Origin: Collybiopsis luxurians FD-317 M1 | Taxonomy: Eukaryota > Basidiomycota > Agaricomycetes > Agaricales > Omphalotaceae | Assembly (NCBI GenBank): GCA_000827265.1 | Contig: KN834772.1 | Location: 361,526 to 425,525 of the forward strand | Direction of reading: 5' to 3' | DNA length: 64,000 bases | Part shown: positions 47,070 to 58,497 of the stretch, in pieces | Layout of the letters: every line of letters begins with the position of its first letter | How positions within the stretch are numbered: position 1 is the stretch's first letter | Made by a program: the position numbers and the translations under genes | Notes under the pieces: generated by a model | Told to the model about the DNA's origin: nothing | Seen by the model: only the letters and a program-made list of their open reading frames with translations | Databases searched by the model: none

Positions 47070-48280
47070 TTACTCGCTCTCCGCAATGAGAGCGACGATC
47101 ATTCTACAATAATTGAAACGAGTCAGTCCAGAGGGCCAGCGAAGCGACGCGACAATTGTGTGGAAAGGAACGATCAAATCCACTCCAGTCGTCAATAGTC
47201 GCAAGAGAAAGAGCCTTTCACTCACCGATAGAGGTAATAGAAGAACGACAAAAGATAGAACCCGAGCTTGAAGAAACTCTCCTTTTTGTGTCCTGGGAGT
47301 GTACGGAAGATCTCTGTCGCGTCATACATGTGGTTCTTATTTCGTATTCTGCAAAAAAAAGAAAAAAAGATCAGTATCAAGGGAAAAGTGTCAAAGTCGT
47401 GATGGGCTGTGGTTCAAAGGTAATTTATTACTCATTACGCAGCCCATGGCCAGTGAGATCGAAGCCAGGAGGATATACAGCCAAACAACGGTAGAGAGAA
47501 GCGGCACTCACTTGTTCGCATTAAACAGCAACAGCGGAGCGTTGAGAATGAAAGCAGTCCATTGTCCGGATATGAGGAACAGGATGGTGAGGAAGGCGTG
47601 GGCTATATTTTCTGGGAGAACAAACTGGAAAAGAGTGGAATTCGGGGAGTAAAAGGAAGGTCAAAGAATCAGCGTCACGTAAAATATGTAGAGTAGAGGG
47701 AGGCTGAAAGGCCGAGACTGAATAACGTACTTGGTTGAGTTTGTTGCAAAGGTCTATGGGGTTGATGTAGTCGCATTCCAAATCCGAGAACATTATAATC
47801 TAAAGCGAACAAATCAGTCAGTAAACGGTCAGAGAAGCTCAAAAACGGGTAAGTTCCCGGACAAGAGTAATGGAGAAAGAGCCGAAAGAGCAAGCAAATG
47901 GATAACTCAAGGCAAAAACAAAACACGATACTCACGAAGAAAACCATGCAGAACAAAAGCGCCGCAGCCATAAGGACTGCGAACAAGAATAACCAGCCTG
48001 TCAAACACCAAGCGAGCGTCATAGACCATGCATATTAGCCCATGTCGGGAAAGTAGTTGAATTCCAAAGAATGAGTGCCAGACGAGTGCATAAAGAAACA
48101 CGACGTGAACAGTTGGACACAAGTTGCACGAGGCGAATGAAAATGGGACGAGGTAAACGACAGAGATACATTGATGAACGAGAGAGCGAGTCCAGTAGGA
48201 AAGAGATAAAGAGAGAGTAAATGGTGAGCACTGCGCCACGAATTGCAAAAAGAAATACTCGGCTTACCAGCTCCGCTCAT
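47070..48280 (-). CDS. ERV14: Erv14/cornichon ER cargo receptor
   Basis: Six small exons on the minus strand can be read from 48280: MSGAG, then [20 protein letters not shown], then [20 protein letters not shown], then [20 protein letters not shown], then [20 protein letters not shown] and a last exon [10 protein letters not shown] ending at 47070. This is the full cornichon signature, including the acidic/Cys [17 protein letters not shown] segment after the first membrane span and the cytosolic [12 protein letters not shown] loop. The protein cycles in COPII vesicles and loads membrane cargo at the ER. Length (about 137 residues) and topology are normal. Introns take up most of the 1.2 kb. 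Confidence 0.93.
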
Positions 48281-48820
48281 ATTTGTTCAAAAAACTCGTA
48301 TCTTCACTAAAATTCGTACACGAATCTCTCACTGCGTTCAAGCAAAACCCTTTAGCGGCTTAGTGTAAGCAATACTGAAAGAATATGGGCTCACCAGAGA
48401 TGAAATTAAGCGGTGAGGAGTAGATATCCTCGGGGGGGACAGCAAAACAAGTTTACAGCAACGAGCAAAGGAGATAAACAGCGAAACTCGCCTGACGCAA
48501 GCGGCAAGTCGCTGGCCACGTGGAATGTCACGCGTGAAACGGCTTCCGTGACACCGATCATCAGAATCGTGACAGTGACGCGATCACGCCTTGTTTTGGA
48601 CCCGCCATGGCGACGCGCTTCGCATCTCAGGCGGGACAATCAAGGTACATTTGCGTACTCCACGCTTTATATGTCTCCTCAAGTCGCTTCACTTCTACAC
48701 CTCTATTCATAGATGCGCGCTTTGGGTTAAAAAGCAGTGGATTCAAACAACGTGTATTCCATAGCTTTGGCGCCACTCAGAATTTATTGTACAATTTATT
48801 GAAAGATATTCGACCATTCT

Positions 48821-49330
48821 TCATGTGTTTCCAGATCCAATGCTTCCACCGCTACCAGCTTTGGATCCCGCTCCTTCGGCCCAGCCACCATCTCCAGTCT
48901 CTGAAACAAATCATCATACATGTTACTTTTACAGCTTGATATTCAAGACTTACCAGCTTTGGTTCCCTCCAAAGGGTGGTTCCAGAATGCACTACTCTTG
49001 GAGAGAATATCACCACCAGATCCTCCAATTCCCCTGTCTTTCCCTCCACCTCCCATACCCGTTCCTGATGTAGACGTTAGCTCATGCTCAGGCTCTCACT
49101 CTTACTGGAAAAATTCCATACTGAAAGTCGTGTTCTGAGTGTTCCAGCTGTAAGTGGGGTCGGTACGGCGAGCAGAATTTCCGGACATGATGCTACCACC
49201 ACCACCACCGGTTCCACCGCCGATGGCGTTTCCTCCTCCACCAGTTTCTGTTGTAAGTGATATGATCAGCGATCAGCGAGGGATCCGTCACTTGTGTTCC
49301 TTGGAACCACTTACTCCAGTCAGATGGCAT
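48821..49330 (-). CDS. small Gly-rich protein, tentative
   Basis: On the minus strand a Gly/Ser-rich reading runs from MPSDWS (49330, followed by a strong GTAAGT donor) through a Gly run, IMSGNSARRTDPTYSWNTQN, then IGGSGGDILSKSSAFWNHPL. After a good intron (GTAAGT...TTTCAG, about 48905-48955) it continues with ETGDGGWAEGAGSKAGSGGS to a stop at 48821. The last two exons join in phase. The join near 49095-49135 is uncertain: the clearest intron there needs a one-base different frame. No family is recognised; the plus-strand translation is a proline-rich shadow. The product would be short, without a signal peptide. Confidence 0.4.
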
Positions 49331-50400
49331 TATTGTGTTGTACGTTCAGACAATTTGTAAAATAAAAGAGGGGTGTAAACTGTCGAGGTGATTATTCCTA
49401 CTGACCTTTATATATGGACTACGCTGATAGTTGTATTTTCGGGTAGGCCCTGATCATAGGTCTGAAATGAAGATTGAGGCTCTGCGCTTGATGTATCATA
49501 CAAAATCTTACAGTGCAACTGCTGCAGCTTATGGTGCATGTGAACCACTGTCTTTCCATTCGGAAGTCAAGAGATCAACCAAGCTATTAAACCCAAAGAC
49601 CTTTGATTCGTCACAACAGCATTCAAAAGAAGTGGAGAAATAACTTTCATATTGCTCAAGCTGTCATTCATTAGTGCCAAGGTGCTGTAACTTTCAATGC
49701 AATATTGTGTCTCTTCTGGTGCTCATGTTGGCTTATAAGCAGCGCCATGTTTCTTATCTGTAATTCTCCATTGATATTCTCACAGGTTGAATAGGAATAA
49801 GGACATGCATGAATGGCATCTGTCTCGCTGTAGTCATCGATAACTAAAACTTTGAGCTTAATGGCACTTGACAGAGCCTCATCAACTTGGATGTCTTTCC
49901 CTTTCAACCGGTCATAAAGCAAACAGACCAATTACGCTTTAGAAGCGCTCAATCTGAAGCTCCACTATTGATGCCTCGGAAAAGTAGAGTCCTACTTACA
50001 GCCTTGCATATGATGCAATCACAAGTATGGTTTTTCTGGCCATCGATTCCATATCACAACAAAGCAAACCTTTGCATTGGTAAAAAAAAACAGAGATATG
50101 TATGTAATATAATTTTTCTCCTAAAATTTGGTTCCAGAGAGAAAGAAAACAATTTTGCAGCGGTAAAAGTCAGAGGAAAATAATTGATTTTGCAGTGCCT
50201 TTTTATGCACAAAAGGTGTCACCAAAGATTATGTAATTTTTTGCATGAATTTTAACATATTTTTCCACATTATTTGCAGCCATGATATGATAAATATTGG
50301 CTGCTTGAAATAATTACATTTTCCAACTATTTTATAAGCTGAAAAATAACTTCCTTTTGGTGCTGTCTCTACTTTTTCTACCTTTCTACCTCTGGACCTG
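49331..50400. other. AT-rich intergenic, no supported gene
   Basis: Short frames exist (minus 49931-49671, plus 49887-50183), but none has a recognisable domain or consistent introns. From about 50080 onward the sequence is A/T-dominated and resembles repeat-derived DNA. Confidence 0.4.
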
Positions 50401-51271
50401 TGATGTTGTCAGGAGCCATTCCTGTTTCAAGAAATTACTGGTAAATAAATAAATAATTATTAGAAATATTTTCAGAGAGTAAAAATCTCTAGAGAGCTCT
50501 CTGATAAGATAAGGTAGGAGAATTAAGATTATTCTGCTTACTCATAGAGCTCAGGTCATACTAAAATGAGTCAGAATGACTCTAGATGAATTGGCTTGAC
50601 TCAAAATGAGTCATAGATACTATAAAAGGCTAATGAAGCTTTTGAAAATTTTAGGTGGAGTCAACCAGAGTCAATTAGAGTCATTATGAGTCAAATTGCT
50701 TAAATAGGAAGTAATATAATTTTGTAATATAAATACTTGGGGATTTTTAGCCTTGAATCCAAGCACCCCACTCTTTACCTACTACCAAATATAAAGTTCA
50801 CCTTACACTTACTTTCTAAGAGCTTTGTGCAAGCTGTATCAGTGAATCCAGTTGTACAAGTTGGTTAGATTTAAGTACTAAAGTCAAAGTCCAAGTCAAG
50901 TTCTATTGTTTAAGCTAGCTAGACCCACTGAGAGGCTAGTAGTTTGAGCTACTGTTTTACACTGTCAAGTTTATTATAGTCTAAGCAAGCTAGTCCCAGG
51001 GTAGTCAGTTGTTTCAGGCTCACATTTACCAGTTACCAAAAGTTATATATTAAAGAAAGTCCACCAAGTCAAGCTACTGTCACCAAACACCAGTACCAAC
51101 CAGTCTACAGTTTACCAGTGCCAAATTACACCTACTGATTTACTTTAAAGGCTAAATGAACTCACAGTCCTAGTTAGTGCATTGCATCTTTATGAAACTG
51201 CATCTAATGCACCTGCCTAACTGAACCCAGGTAGTAGTTTTTATTAAACACACTGATTCCTGACAATGTCA
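50401..51271. mobile_element. solo-LTR-like element
   Basis: The 871-bp stretch begins TGATGTTGTCAGGA and ends TCCTGACAATGTCA. These are inverted complements at 12 of 14 positions and carry the TG...CA ends typical of retrotransposon LTRs. Inside, TATAAAAG at 50621 would be the promoter TATA box, preceded and followed by a GAGTCA array (50568-50693) of the kind found in U3 promoter regions. No open reading frame is inside, as expected for a solo LTR. The flanking five bases (ACCTG and AGTCA) do not match, so a target-site duplication is not visible. A non-autonomous DNA element with short inverted ends remains possible. Confidence 0.5.
50568..50693. promoter_or_regulatory. array of eight GAGTCA/TGACTC words around a TATA box
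   Basis: GAGTCA occurs at 50568, 50608, 50658, 50668, 50678 and 50688, and its complement TGACTC at 50577 and 50597. The last four are spaced exactly 10 bp, one helical turn. TGACTC is the core of the Gcn4/AP-1 (bZIP) site. TATAAAAG lies in the middle at 50621. Function as a bZIP-responsive promoter, probably of the surrounding LTR-like element, is inference. Confidence 0.55.
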
Positions 51272-51789
51272 AGTCACCAATGTATTCCCAATCTTTATTG
51301 TGAATCCAGGGAGATTGATGAACTGCTGCACCCTCAGCAACTCTCTTGCAAAGTAGACACACTTACATTCATGCATGATGCATCACCAGGATGAGTAGCT
51401 GTCACTTGTGATTTTTGTTGGATTTTTGAGTATCCAAGAGCCAACATCACATATAAGTTCTGCATTCATGATGATAATCATCAAACACTCAAAGTACAGT
51501 CAACAATGACAAGTTTGGTTTCTGAAGTACTTAGTATGTAGCACCTACTAAAAACATTTCTGCATCAGTGTCAACCTTCTGCAAATAACATCTATTATTC
51601 TTAGAATTTACTTAGAAAGATCTAAAGTAAGTATTCACATCAAATTCAAATTTAAATAACATATGTATAAAGGTAGTCTAATTGCAATATGATTCCGGGT
51701 CGCTTGTGCTTTTTTTTGTACTATTTTTCTATCTTGTTTGAATCAACAAGGACCTGTACTTTGCTCAAGTGGCTAAAAAGAGACCCATC
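51272..51789. other. AT-rich intergenic, no supported gene
   Basis: This lies between the LTR-like element and the decayed membrane-protein gene. No feature was recognised. Confidence 0.4.
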
Positions 51790-53279
51790 ATGGCATCCCC
51801 TCTTGATCCTACATATGGTGCCATGCTCATCTTGTCAGTACTTGTGCTTTCTAAAGTGTAATGATATTTAGCTCACAAGATTTTTATCAGTTTCCAAGGG
51901 GTGCTAACTGTCCAAGCTTATATCTACTATGAGCTTTCCTAATGACAGCCGTGGAAAGAAGCTCCTTGTATGTATTTTTAGACTGATTACAGAGCAGGCT
52001 AAGTCTGAATAAATGATTGTGAAGGTTGCCGCAGTCTGGTATGTACATTCCGTATCACTGCTTGGAAAGATTTGCAAACTCATTGTGGCTCAGGCTGCTT
52101 GATGTCCTACATCTTGTACTTGTTGCCGACTCTGTCTACCACTACTTGATAACTGAATGGGGGAATGTTCCTGCCCTCCTCTACTCTACGGAAGAGCTGG
52201 TGATTATTCGGCTAGCCACAATTATTTCTCAATGCTTCTTTTTGCAAAGGTACACTATCCAATTTTACCCTTGAAAATCTGGCAGAAACTCATTCATAAT
52301 GAGGACAGAATCTGGATCTTCAGCAACAAAAACATTATTATCACTGGATTGTTGCTTACAGGTTGTCTAACCACCCTAGGTCTGGATATTTGTATGTCAA
52401 TACAGATCAGTAGCGTTCCGCTGGTAACCTCATTTGGGAACTTTACACCTGAGACTGTTGCTATATTTTCAATTGGTGTTGGAGGTAAATGCCATGCTTT
52501 GCATTCCATTCAAATACCACGCTTGAATGCAATTCATTTTACCAGTTGACTTGCTCATGGCACTTATGCTAGTTTACTACATACAGGAGGGCAAGAGCGG
52601 ATTTGAAAAGTATGTACTATAAGATTACTAAGTATATTTGATCATATTCATGTGCACCCCAATAGGACAAACTCCTTAATCTCTCGACTTATCCAGTACA
52701 CTGTTGCAACTGGTCTTGCAACAAGGTATATTGTATCTCTCCTGGATTCAGGGTTTTCGCTCTTCTGAATTACTATCTTTAGTCTTGTTGCCATTGCATG
52801 TCTCATCGCAGTAAGTCAACTTCCTACTTAAATGCACTAGATGCACTGCGGATTATATGTCGACACTTATATTGTAGTATCTTGCTCGACCTAGTACATT
52901 CATTTTCATTGTGGGTTTCTTATCAATATCTTTGAATTTCTTATTGATGAGTGCAATATCAAGGCTATGCACTTCTCATTGGGGCGAATGTACACAAATG
53001 CCCTTATAGCAACATAAGTGACATCAACCATCTCTTCATACTCCTCCTGATATTTTATTCTCATCTAGACTTAATTCTCGGCGCAGCCTCTGCGCTATGG
53101 CAAATGGAACTTCTGTCAATCAGAACCTCCCACTCAAGCCATGGGGGAATAAGGCCATGGACTCTGAAATCTCTAGAAACCAAACTGCAATGAGAGTTGG
53201 CTTGGATAAGAATTCGGTGCCTCTGGGCAACTTCCATGTAAGAATAATCTATGAGTCTGTTACCACCCACATGGAATGA
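51790..53279 (+). pseudogene. DUF6534-type multi-span membrane protein gene, decayed
   Basis: The reading starts MASPLDPTYGAMLILSVLVL, with an intron to FQGVLTVQAYIYYE. One extra base near 51935 then breaks the frame before FPNDSRGKKLL. After two more introns come WLLDVLHLVLVADSVYHYLI, SFGNFTPETVAIFSIG, DLLMALMLVYYIQEGKSGFE, NSLISRLIQYTVATGLAT and LVAIACLIA, all in the order typical of the DUF6534 family (seven spans, fungal, unknown function). Near 52965-52980 the frame is damaged again before YTNALIAT, and the following intron starts ATAAGT instead of GTAAGT at 53011. The C-terminal exon NSRRSL ... TTHME ends at 53279. The several lesions argue for a recent pseudogene rather than sequencing error. 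Confidence 0.7.
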
Positions 53280-54157
53280 ATTCTTTTTTTTTTTTTTTCA
53301 GACGCTCTACCATTGCTGTTCAGTCTAATGGCAAAGTAGACCCAGAGTCTCAAATTGTGGGAGATGATCTGTCAGCATAAATCTGCACATGCAGGTAAGT
53401 TAAAGTTTTGTGTTGCCCAAATGTTCCCCTTGGTCAAATGCCATAGTTGATATCAATAGGAATGCCTGATAGCCTACCGCCGGTTGTTATGCTTAAGGTA
53501 AATACTGTACTTATGATTTTTGTAAGGGTGATAGGTGGTTCTTGGCTGTGCAATAGAGCTTGCCTAATATAGGTATATAATGAGAATGACTACAGGTGAA
53601 GGACTTCTGGCTGAGAGTTAAGGAATCACATACTTACATCTTCACTGTTCATTAGTGGATGAATATGCTTGACTAGAGGTCTGATCCATTGTCAATCCAC
53701 ATAGCAAGCTGCTATAAGTCTAGTATGAAATGATCAGATTGCATGTGTGTGTGCGTGTGTGCCAATTTGCAAATATAGAGCTTTTTGACAGGAAGGTAAT
53801 GCAATGGTGTGTTCCATATCTTCACCTTCAGATTGTTTGATGGAGTTATATTTGCCAGGTATGTGCTATTGTCTGCAGAGCCTGTGTAGTAGGGCTGTAT
53901 GATTAGGGAGAGATACAACTGTGATTTCAGATAGGTCAGAATCTTACTATTGGAATACTCAATCATTCGAGAGGATAGAGAGACTAAGCAAAGGTGCTGT
54001 ATGTACATGGGTGGAGCAGTAGAATAAGCAAATAGCAAAAGAAAAAAAGAAGGGGGAACAAAGTTATCAGTTCTTTTAGTCGGACAACAAGCTAGGCTCA
54101 GAGAGTCAGGAAAGCTTATGGTAATCATTGCACAGAAAGTCCAGTCGAGGGTAATTA
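53280..54157. other. intergenic, nothing recognised
   Basis: A T15-type homopolymer lies near 53285. A plus-strand alternative end of the membrane-protein gene (stop at 53380) was considered. A GT-rich TGTGTGTGTGCGTGTGTG microsatellite lies near 53744. No gene is supported. Confidence 0.4.
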
Positions 54158-56318
54158 TCACATTGGTACAGCTTCAATACACTGTAAATAGTTGGCACCT
54201 TCCCGTCGATTTACCCTCCTAATGCGCCATCCCGCTTTTAACAATAACTTCTGAAAATGTATCAGAGTCCTCTCCTGAGAGTTGAACATATGAAACATCT
54301 GAGACATGAAAAAAAAACAGAGAACATAACTACTTATTAGTGGTGGGCATTCTGAGTCAAATACTAGAAATTCGCACCTGCATATCAATCATGTACTCGA
54401 CCTCATTCACAGCTCCAAAGTTGAGCAATAATGGAGCTGGCGCTTCCACAGGTGGATGATCTTCAATAATACCCGCCATATTTTCATTCCCCTTTGTGCT
54501 TGGCACAGAAGGGTTTACTAATGTTTGTGCTGCATTATCTTGCCGACATCCCAGCGGAATAATTGTATCAATTATGAGGATTGTTGTCTCCAGGCCCGCA
54601 ACATCTCGAAGGCGAGAAAGAATCTGCAGTGCATACTTATCGGACCAATCATGCAAGACTTGCTTGAGAATGAAGATAGAAGGTTTGGCTTCCATGTTTT
54701 CTTTCAATTGGGGATCAAAAAAGTTATGAACTAGTGTCCGCGGTGAGAACCCATTTGTGTCAAGAGAAAGTATGCTGAAAAATGAAATATAAAAGAACAA
54801 AGATTGACATACCTTGGAATTGAACATTTCCTTTATTCAACATATCTGGAACTCGATTCATCCACATCTAAGTGGTGGAAGCTTCCACATTAATCATTGC
54901 TGGTATGCAGTGACTGATTTGAATGATACATACTTCATGTCCTTCCTTAATTACTCCAGGTGAAACATCCTGGATTATGAATTTCAGTTTTGGAAAGTTC
55001 TCTGCTATTGCCAACGATGCCATTCCAATCCCGGCTCCAATGTCAACAATAACTGACTCTGAAGAGAGCCTTCCCCAATCATAAACTGTATCAAATTATA
55101 AATTGAGTAAGTTAGTTATTCCTGAACACTAAAGTGGTACTCGCTGTCCAAAATGGCATTTGGTGGCTGAAGGGCCTGAACTCCACGCATGCCTACAGCA
55201 AAGCGATTTCGTCTGTAGGATTGATCGGGTCTGTCATAATACTCCCATTTGGTATCACTTGTATTGTGGGCTATGCAAAATGGAGACTGAGTTGGATCTT
55301 GAGAAAATGCTGTTCCAGGATTAGAAAGGGCCTCCCATGAGTAAGCAGAGGCTTTGAAACTTTCATCTAGGCTAGTTTGTGTATGCTTCCATATCAGGTG
55401 ACAGGAACATCGTGTCTGGAATATAACATAACTCACTGATGAGATGCCAATGCTGCCAGGCCGTCAGTGTTATCATATTTGGTAAGAGGGCTGATTACGG
55501 AAAATTTTACAAGCTGATTAATAGTTAGGTGAATGCAAAATTCCAAGTAAAGCGCACTTTGCAATAAGTTCAGCACTCTGCTTGCCTGTATCCAGCAAAC
55601 TTGAAATCCGTGTATTTGTAAACACATCTGGTGAAATCTCGCGATATATGTGGTGAATGGAAAGATATCTCAAAAACCGGCCTGACAGTAAACGGCAGAA
55701 AGAGACCAGTACAATTTAGATTGCATCCAGAGGTGCCAGAAATTTTGCATTAAGGCCTCACCTAGCTTTGCGGGATCTTGCTTGTTTTTTGCAGCAATAA
55801 AATTAACATGCAAACCCTACATTATGAATTATGATGCATCAAGGACCAGAGTAAGAAAAATATGAATATCTGAAGATTTCCCACCTTGGGACCCGCCTCT
55901 CGTAGGATTTCTGTCACATGAGCTGCATTTACAATTAAAAAAGGTAAAATTGTTGGCCTGATAATGGAACGGCTTACATTCAAGACATGCTCTAATAGCT
56001 GAAGACCGATAATGCTGCAAAACATGCAGAATTTAGTGACAGCATAGAAAGAAAGTGAAGCAGCTGTAAGTACCCACCCCTCCAACAGCATGATACAGTG
56101 ATACTTGGGGGACATTTAAGATTGCAACCAGCTGAAAAGCCGCAGCGCATGCAGTTTTTGCTGCAGTTGCACTGGCAACGTTCTGTCGAAAAGCCTCTGA
56201 GGATGTACTGTAAGGCATGTAAAGATCCGGAAGAGGTTTTCCATCTTCTGCTTCTAGTTTTTCAAGTATACAAACCTGCTCTTCCATGATCTTGATCAGT
56301 TGCCTGAGAGAAGCCATG
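54158..56318 (-). CDS. SAM-dependent O-methyltransferase (plant/fungal type)
   Basis: Starts MASLRQLIKIMEEQVCILEK at 56318 and ends in AVPM at 54158. Recognised segments in order: AFQLVAILNVPQVSLYHAVG (N-terminal dimerisation domain), FKASAYSWEALSNPGTAFSQ, RRNRFAVGMRGVQALQPPNA, then the SAM-binding SVIVDIGAGIGMASLAIAE, then DVSPGVIKEGHE, the catalytic-histidine block FILKQVLHDWSDKYALQILS, DTIIPLGCRQ, and EYMIDMQ followed by NSQERTLIHFQKLLLKAGWR. This is the complete layout of the Methyltransf_2 family (for example sterigmatocystin 8-O-methyltransferase and caffeate O-methyltransferase), split here by about ten short introns. The substrate is probably a phenolic or polyketide hydroxyl group, but no polyketide synthase or other tailoring enzyme is nearby. 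Confidence 0.86.
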
Positions 56319-57917
56319 GCGAATGTGTGAAAAGAAGTGAGAGAAATGTAGTGTTGGATGTTGTAAGAGCTCATATTATATGAAACTTGGATTATATGAG
56401 GCACGCCGAGACCGAAAGCAGTTTGATGTTGGTATTTTCTCCTCTCGTCTTGTTACCGAAGTTTCTGGGCATAACATCACCAGTAAATTGATTCTTTGAT
56501 ATTGACGGACCTAACTCAGGTCTGGACCTAATACATTTGACACTTTTGGTTTAATTAGAAGAAAGGAATGAATTTCTGGTCGGAAGACCAGATACCATAA
56601 TAATGGCACACTGCACGTGTGTACTTCCAAGGCAGATACGGACCATACCTGAAAAAGAAAAAATCAAACTTGATATGCAGCCGTACAGAGTTAGTCAACA
56701 AGGTCAGTCGTGCATAGTTTCTATTCGAGAATCTGATTGCGATGCTTTCGGGGTCCGAGGTCCGAATCACTGCCTCTGAGTGAAACAGCTCGCGCATAGA
56801 TTTCCTTCAATTTGTATCCGATAAAAGTACCTATTTTTTATCTTTGAGGTAAGACTACTCAATCAGCTTCAAGTTGCTTTTGGACGCTATTTGTGGAGGA
56901 AACATCCGGAGATGGTGCCTTTCCAATCAGACTTCCAAGTTTTTGCGATTTATTTCCTTAAAACAAAAGACACAATTTATATCATTACTCACTTAGCTAT
57001 TTAATGGCCCCGTTTGCAGCGCAGGCACGTCAATAGTCCGAGGCTCGTTGTAGACCTATTGATTCCACAGCCGCTTGCACAAAGTTTTGCAGTTCTGATT
57101 TTTTATCGTGATTGTTTGTATCTGCTATTTTGATAGCCTGGTTCTATATCACCCAAGAGCCGGACACAAGCTTCTGTCATAAACCGTTTGTTGCACTTTT
57201 GATCAATCCATGTGGGTGCTCGGATGGTAGCTTTGTACGATTTAGTGGGCTTGGGACCCAAAATGCATAAGGCAAGCCAATACAATTAAACATGTGTTCA
57301 AAAACTCAGGGCTGCAAAATGTTAGAAAACCGGCTGTGAGTAATGGAGCAAATCAATTTTAGGCACGCCGTCTTGACTTGAAGTAAGATCCGCAGTATTC
57401 GTGGTTTGAGCATTCGGGCCGATACTGGCTTGCTTCATATAGTAAGGCCTCAAGAAAGCAATACAATGCATAACTTCCCGCAGGCATCAATCATCCGACA
57501 TCTTACAATCGATTGTCTTATACTGCTCGGGGAAGTGCCCGGATGACCTCAACAGGTTGGAATTTCGAATTTAAGATACGTCGTAAAAGCATTTTCAACT
57601 TAAATGACATTTATTTTAGCCAATGTGTAGACTGGATCTCGAGGAAATGGGCAAAAGATCAATTGAATGATCAACAATACTATGTATGTAATGGAACTAA
57701 ATAAAATGAGGAGCCAATGGAAGTAAGTTGTATGCAACTATGGATATTTGTACTGCGGAGCAGCCGGACAAACGATGGTTGAACGGTGTTTCTCAACAAT
57801 TTCCTGGTTCAGTTTCGGGTTTTCTGGTGACATTTGCTTATGTACCCTTTGAAGTCTGAGCAAAACTGGATCAACAAAATCAGGAGCTAGGGACAAAGAT
57901 ATTGTATAATTAGTATT
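56319..57917. other. AT-rich intergenic, no supported gene
   Basis: Promoter side of the O-methyltransferase gene followed by sequence with only short unrelated frames. No RNA gene or repeat was recognised. Confidence 0.4.
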
Positions 57918-57964
57918 GTTATAACAAGTTCTTGATTGTTTACAAAAGACTTGCTATAGCAAGT
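57918..57964. repeat. palindrome-bearing repeat (TTGTTATAACAAGT ... ACTTGCTATAGCAAGT)
   Basis: The 16-base perfect palindrome ACTTGCTATAGCAAGT at 57949-57964 recurs at 59131-59146, and is cut by the assembly gap at 58487-58497. It is accompanied by TTGTTATAACAAGT at 57918, which recurs in opposite orientation (ACTTGTTATAACAA) near 58451 and 59095. The palindromes probably mark the ends of one or more short non-autonomous elements; the family is unknown. Confidence 0.5.
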
Positions 57965-58069
57965 CACTCAAATGTATTATATTTTCATAATCAGGTTACT
58001 GTCAATGTTGTCACCTGCCAAATACTAATCCGGGTAAAATCCGAGATCCGGGGCTTCTATTGACACAAA

Positions 58070-58155
58070 AAAATGCCGAGGTATGGGTTCGAAACCCCTG
58101 TCGCTGTCAACAAGACTTGAAAAACTACACATGTTACCACTTAGCCAAGGACCCA
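58070..58155 (-). ncRNA. tRNA-related Pol III unit (SINE-head-like), tentative
   Basis: On the minus strand an A-box-like TGGCTAAGTGG is followed about 50 bases later by a B-box-like GTTTCGAACCC, and about 12 bases after that by a T7 run, a Pol III terminator. The 5' end (GGGTCCT) cannot pair with the 3' end (ACCTCGG), and no normal anticodon arm forms, so it is not a working tRNA. A degenerate tRNA or the head of a SINE are both possible. Confidence 0.35.
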
Positions 58156-58174
58156 TTGTATATTCAGTGGTGTT

Positions 58175-58497
58175 AATGCTATACAGTACCCCTTCAGCAA
58201 CCCTCGGAGGCTATGCCCCCAGACCCCCATAGATATATCTACTAGCCCCTAACCAGGGTGCCTTCGGCGCAAGTCCCCTAACCCAGCCTTCCCATCCTTT
58301 GGCAATGTGGCGACGTGCTCCGTTATGTTAGGGTTAGCAGAGCTAACCCTAACCGGAGCACACCGCCACATTGCAAAATACAAGTTAAGTTCAGATGCCA
58401 TTGCTATGGGACAGTATTTATTATTATAGCAAGTAAATTATTATTTCCAGCACTTGTTATAACAATCAAATTGTAAATAATGTATAACTTGCTATAG
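58175..58497. repeat. 323-bp direct repeat, copy left of the gap
   Basis: Identical, as far as read, to 58819-59141 on the other side of the N run, starting AATGCTATACAGTACCCCTT and ending in the middle of the palindrome ACTTGCTATAG. It contains the foldback hairpin at 58303-58373. Confidence 0.9.
58303..58373. repeat. foldback hairpin with telomere-like core, copy 1
   Basis: Arms pair as CAATGTGGCG, two mismatches, GTGCTCCG, a 4-base bulge, then GTTAGGGTTAGC, a 3-base AGA loop, and GCTAACCCTAAC with CGGAGCAC and CGCCACATTG. About 30 base pairs form. The centre is an inverted pair of TTAGGG telomere words. The same hairpin lies at 58947-59017. Confidence 0.85.

Noticed and set aside
48413..49138. 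Plus-strand proline-rich frames (for example 48825-49073)
   Set aside because: They are the complement of a Gly-rich minus-strand reading that has proper splice signals.
58070..58155. Functional tRNA gene on the minus strand
   Set aside because: A- and B-box-like motifs exist, but the acceptor ends do not pair and no normal anticodon arm forms; kept only as a tentative Pol III element.
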